From Pseudopedobacter sp965218985 (lineage in GTDB: Bacteria > Bacteroidota > Bacteroidia > Sphingobacteriales > Sphingobacteriaceae): 64,000 nt of DNA. Of the stretch, positions 61,890 to 64,000 are shown piece after piece. Made by a program: the position numbers and the translations under genes. Location: the NCBI GenBank assembly GCA_965218985.1, contig CBDCMP010000007.1, forward strand, positions 1,736,001 to 1,800,000. Reading direction: 5' to 3'. Within the stretch, counting starts at the first letter, position 1. Each line of letters begins with the position of its first letter. The notes under the pieces are model-generated. The model worked only from the letters and a program-made list of their open reading frames with translations, searched no databases and had not been told where the DNA came from.

Positions 61890-64000
61890 ATGAGTAAGAC
61901 TATCATCGTATCCAATCGTTTGCCTGTTAAAATCATCAAAGAGGACGAAGAGTACGAATTTAAACTGAGTGAAGGAGGATTAGCCACCGGATTAGGATCC
62001 ATTTATAAAGAGGGAGACAATATATGGATTGGCTGGTGCGGAATGGAAGTGGAGCAGGAGAACCAGATGGAGATAACAGATAGACTGAAAGAACGGAACC
62101 TTTCTCCGGTTTTTTTAAGTGAGGAGGAGATTCACTATTACTATGAAGGTTTCTCTAATGAGACGCTATGGCCTATATTTCACTACATGAGCACCTATGC
62201 TCAATATGAGCAAAAATACTGGGACTATTATCAGAAAGTGAATCAGAAATTTAAAGATGCAGTCTTAAAAATCGCTGAGCCAGGAGATATCATTTGGATT
62301 CATGATTATCAATTATTATTGCTCCCGCAAATGGTCAGAGAGGAGCTTCCTGACACATTAATTGGCTTTTTTCAACATATTCCCTTTCCTTCTTTTGAAC
62401 TTTTCAGGCTCATTCCGTGGAGAGCAGAATTACTGAACGGAATGTTAGGTGCAGACTTGATCGGGTTTCATACTTATGATGATGTAAGGCATTTCACAAG
62501 TTCAGCAACTCGTGTGCTTCCCATTCAAACAGCAGCAAACACTATTCATAAAGAAGACAGAAACATCACTGTAGACGCTTTTCCAATGGGTATAGATGCT
62601 CATAAATTCAATGATTTAACTTTTAAACCGGAAGTAGTCAGGTTAAAACAAGAGTTCAATAAAATAGCGGGAGATTCTAAAATCATTTTATCCATTGACC
62701 GGTTAGATTATAGCAAGGGGATTATTCAAAGGTTATTGGCATTTGATAAAGTTCTGGCCGAAAATCCTAAATATATCGGAAAAATATCCCTGCACATGAT
62801 AGTTGTTCCATCAAGGGACACTATTCCTCAATATCGTGACTTAAGGGACGAGATTGATAAAATGGTGGGCAACATCAATTCAAGGTTCAGGACATCCGGC
62901 TGGCATCCTATACATTATTTTTACCGCTCTTTTCCAGTGGAGGATCTGTCCGCTTTATATTCAAGAGCCGATATCTGCTTGGTGACTCCTATGCGTGATG
63001 GGATGAATCTGGTCAGCAAGGAATTCATTGCCAGTAAAACAGATGAGACTGGGGTATTGATTTTAAGTGAGATGGCTGGTGCCTCAAAAGAGCTGATAGA
63101 ATCTCTTATTGTCAACCCAAATAATTTAGGTGAAATGTACCGGGCCATTTTACAGGCATTGGAGATGGATGTGGAAGAACAGAAAGTGAGGATGAAAAGC
63201 TTGAGGGAGACGGTGTCAAAATTCGATATCAACCATTGGGTAAAGATTTTTATGGACCAGCTGAAAGAAGTGAAATTGTTAGAGCTTTCAAGAATGGCAA
63301 AACATGTGAATGATGATTTGCTGGAACAGTTTAAATCTAAAATGGAGAAATCCAGCAACCGGGTATTGTTTTTAGATTATGATGGCACTTTGGTGGGTTT
63401 CAAATCAAACATTGATGAGGCAGCGCCGGATGAAGCGCTCTTTAAACTTTTGGATGATTTAATCGCTGATGAAAGAAACACGGTAGTGATCATCAGTGGA
63501 AGAAATCAAAAGACACTGCAACAATGGTTTGGACATCTACCTATAGATATGATAGCTGAACATGGAGCATGGATAAAAAAGAAAAATGGCGATTGGGAGA
63601 ATATCCCGAATTTATCTGACAAATGGAAATCAAGTGTGAGGCCGATGTTGGAATCTTATTCAGACAGGACACCGGGCAGTTTCATTGAAGAGAAAAGATT
63701 CTCTCTGGCATGGCACTACCGTAAAGTGGAGAAAGGCCTGGGTGAATTACGAGCCAATGAATTGATTAGCAATATGAGATACCTCACCAGGGAGAAAGGC
63801 TTACAATTATTACCCGGTAATAAAGTGGTAGAGATTAAAAATTCTGAGATCAATAAAGGGAAAGCAGCTTTGAACTTTACCTACAATAAACATTTCGATT
63901 TTATAATGGCTATGGGCGATGACCATACAGATGAAGACATCTTTGAACAACTTCCAAATGAGGCTGTCACCATCAAAGTAGGCAGTAGTGTGTCAGAAGC
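61890..64000 (+). CDS. Bifunctional trehalose-6-phosphate synthase/phosphatase, 3' end outside window
   Basis: Frame opens at ATG 61890 (MSKTIIVSNRLPVKIIKEDE) and stays open to the window edge (about 703 codons). GT20 synthase part: GGLATGLGS, WIGWCG, WIHDYQLLLLPQMVREE, FFQHIPFPSFELFRLIPWR, LLGADLIGFHTYDDVRHF, SIDRLDYSKGI and the UDP-glucose/phosphate loop VTPMRDGMNLVSKEFIASK. Then, from about residue 490, a HAD-type phosphatase: FLDYDGTLVGF, VVIISGRN and MGDDHTDEDIFE. Makes trehalose from UDP-glucose and glucose-6-phosphate via the 6-phosphate. Fused OtsA-OtsB is common in Bacteroidetes. Cytosolic; osmoprotection. Confidence 0.95.
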   Translation, partial: MSKTIIVSNRLPVKIIKEDEEYEFKLSEGGLATGLGSIYKEGDNIWIGWCGMEVEQENQMEITDRLKERNLSPVFLSEEEIHYYYEGFSNETLWPIFHYMSTYAQYEQKYWDYYQKVNQKFKDAVLKIAEPGDIIWIHDYQLLLLPQMVREELPDTLIGFFQHIPFPSFELFRLIPWRAELLNGMLGADLIGFHTYDDVRHFTSSATRVLPIQTAANTIHKEDRNITVDAFPMGIDAHKFNDLTFKPEVVRLKQEFNKIAGDSKIILSIDRLDYSKGIIQRLLAFDKVLAENPKYIGKISLHMIVVPSRDTIPQYRDLRDEIDKMVGNINSRFRTSGWHPIHYFYRSFPVEDLSALYSRADICLVTPMRDGMNLVSKEFIASKTDETGVLILSEMAGASKELIESLIVNPNNLGEMYRAILQALEMDVEEQKVRMKSLRETVSKFDINHWVKIFMDQLKEVKLLELSRMAKHVNDDLLEQFKSKMEKSSNRVLFLDYDGTLVGFKSNIDEAAPDEALFKLLDDLIADERNTVVIISGRNQKTLQQWFGHLPIDMIAEHGAWIKKKNGDWENIPNLSDKWKSSVRPMLESYSDRTPGSFIEEKRFSLAWHYRKVEKGLGELRANELISNMRYLTREKGLQLLPGNKVVEIKNSEINKGKAALNFTYNKHFDFIMAMGDDHTDEDIFEQLPNEAVTIKVGSSVSE

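Noticed and set aside
62921..63358. 145-aa minus-strand frame near the right end
   Set aside because: Antisense to the clearly coding otsA part of the trehalose gene; Ser/Phe-rich shadow composition.

Overview
The window is a stretch of a Bacteroidota chromosome, most likely from the Sphingobacteriaceae (Pedobacter-like). Evidence seen directly: a SusC/SusD starch locus, an ECF sigma/FecR/TonB-receptor cascade, a type IX secretion sorting domain, many SPII lipoproteins, LytTR regulation, several promoters of the TAnnTTTG type and almost no Shine-Dalgarno sequences. The genus is inferred from general resemblance, not from a marker gene.

Layout. 1-5480: tail of an outer-membrane barrel gene, then on the minus strand an ECF sigma factor, FecR anti-sigma factor, STN-type TonB receptor and PepSY-like lipoprotein. 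5542-7016: a DUF1801 gene broken by a 1.05-kb insertion sequence, itself carrying a frameshifted transposase. 7313-12174: serine hydrolase, fumC, a HigBA toxin-antitoxin module apparently wedged between fumC and its usual small lipoprotein, a low-molecular-weight tyrosine phosphatase and a small secreted protein. 12175-12874: two head-to-head gene remnants (a SusR/triple-Y-type regulator C-terminus and a GH3 C-terminus) that look like a deletion scar. 13374-27876: a starch/alpha-glucan utilisation locus: secreted GH13 amylase with starch-binding, Ig-like and lectin-like modules and a T9SS tail, a membrane-bound DUF6377-type regulator, SusC, SusD, SusE/F, GH31 alpha-glucosidase and a lipoprotein GH13 amylase. 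The secreted and surface amylases should cut the polymer, SusCDE bind and import oligosaccharides, and GH31 finish them to glucose.

28170-46800: ordinary accessory and housekeeping genes: DCC thioredoxin-like protein, M28 and S41 peptidases, beta-CASP hydrolase, BlaI/BlaR1 pair, CsbD-like protein, alpha/beta hydrolase, a TonB receptor preceded by a small Cys/His-rich protein, a thioredoxin-domain lipid-anchored or periplasmic protein, a frameshifted cyclophilin, exonuclease III, PBP4 and a retropepsin-PDZ protein. 46930-52490: two large exported proteins (BNR/sortilin-like propeller and a DUF5117-type zinc protease). 52772-55112: feoB-feoA. 55365-55523: a MITE-like element whose 3-bp target duplication coincides with the stop codon of a 44-aa lipoprotein in the gcvH-vanZ operon. 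57136-60200: LytS/LytTR two-component pair, plsC and a NUDIX hydrolase. 60579-64000: a mechanosensitive channel divergent from a bifunctional otsA-otsB trehalose gene that runs off the right edge.

Nothing here is clearly a wholly new biological system. The most notable observations are the nested IS insertion, the HigBA operator geometry, the deletion scar beside the starch locus, the MITE/stop-codon coincidence, a dispersed TTTGAATRTCCGTAA inverted-repeat family and the frameshifted cyclophilin. No rRNA, tRNA or CRISPR array was seen.
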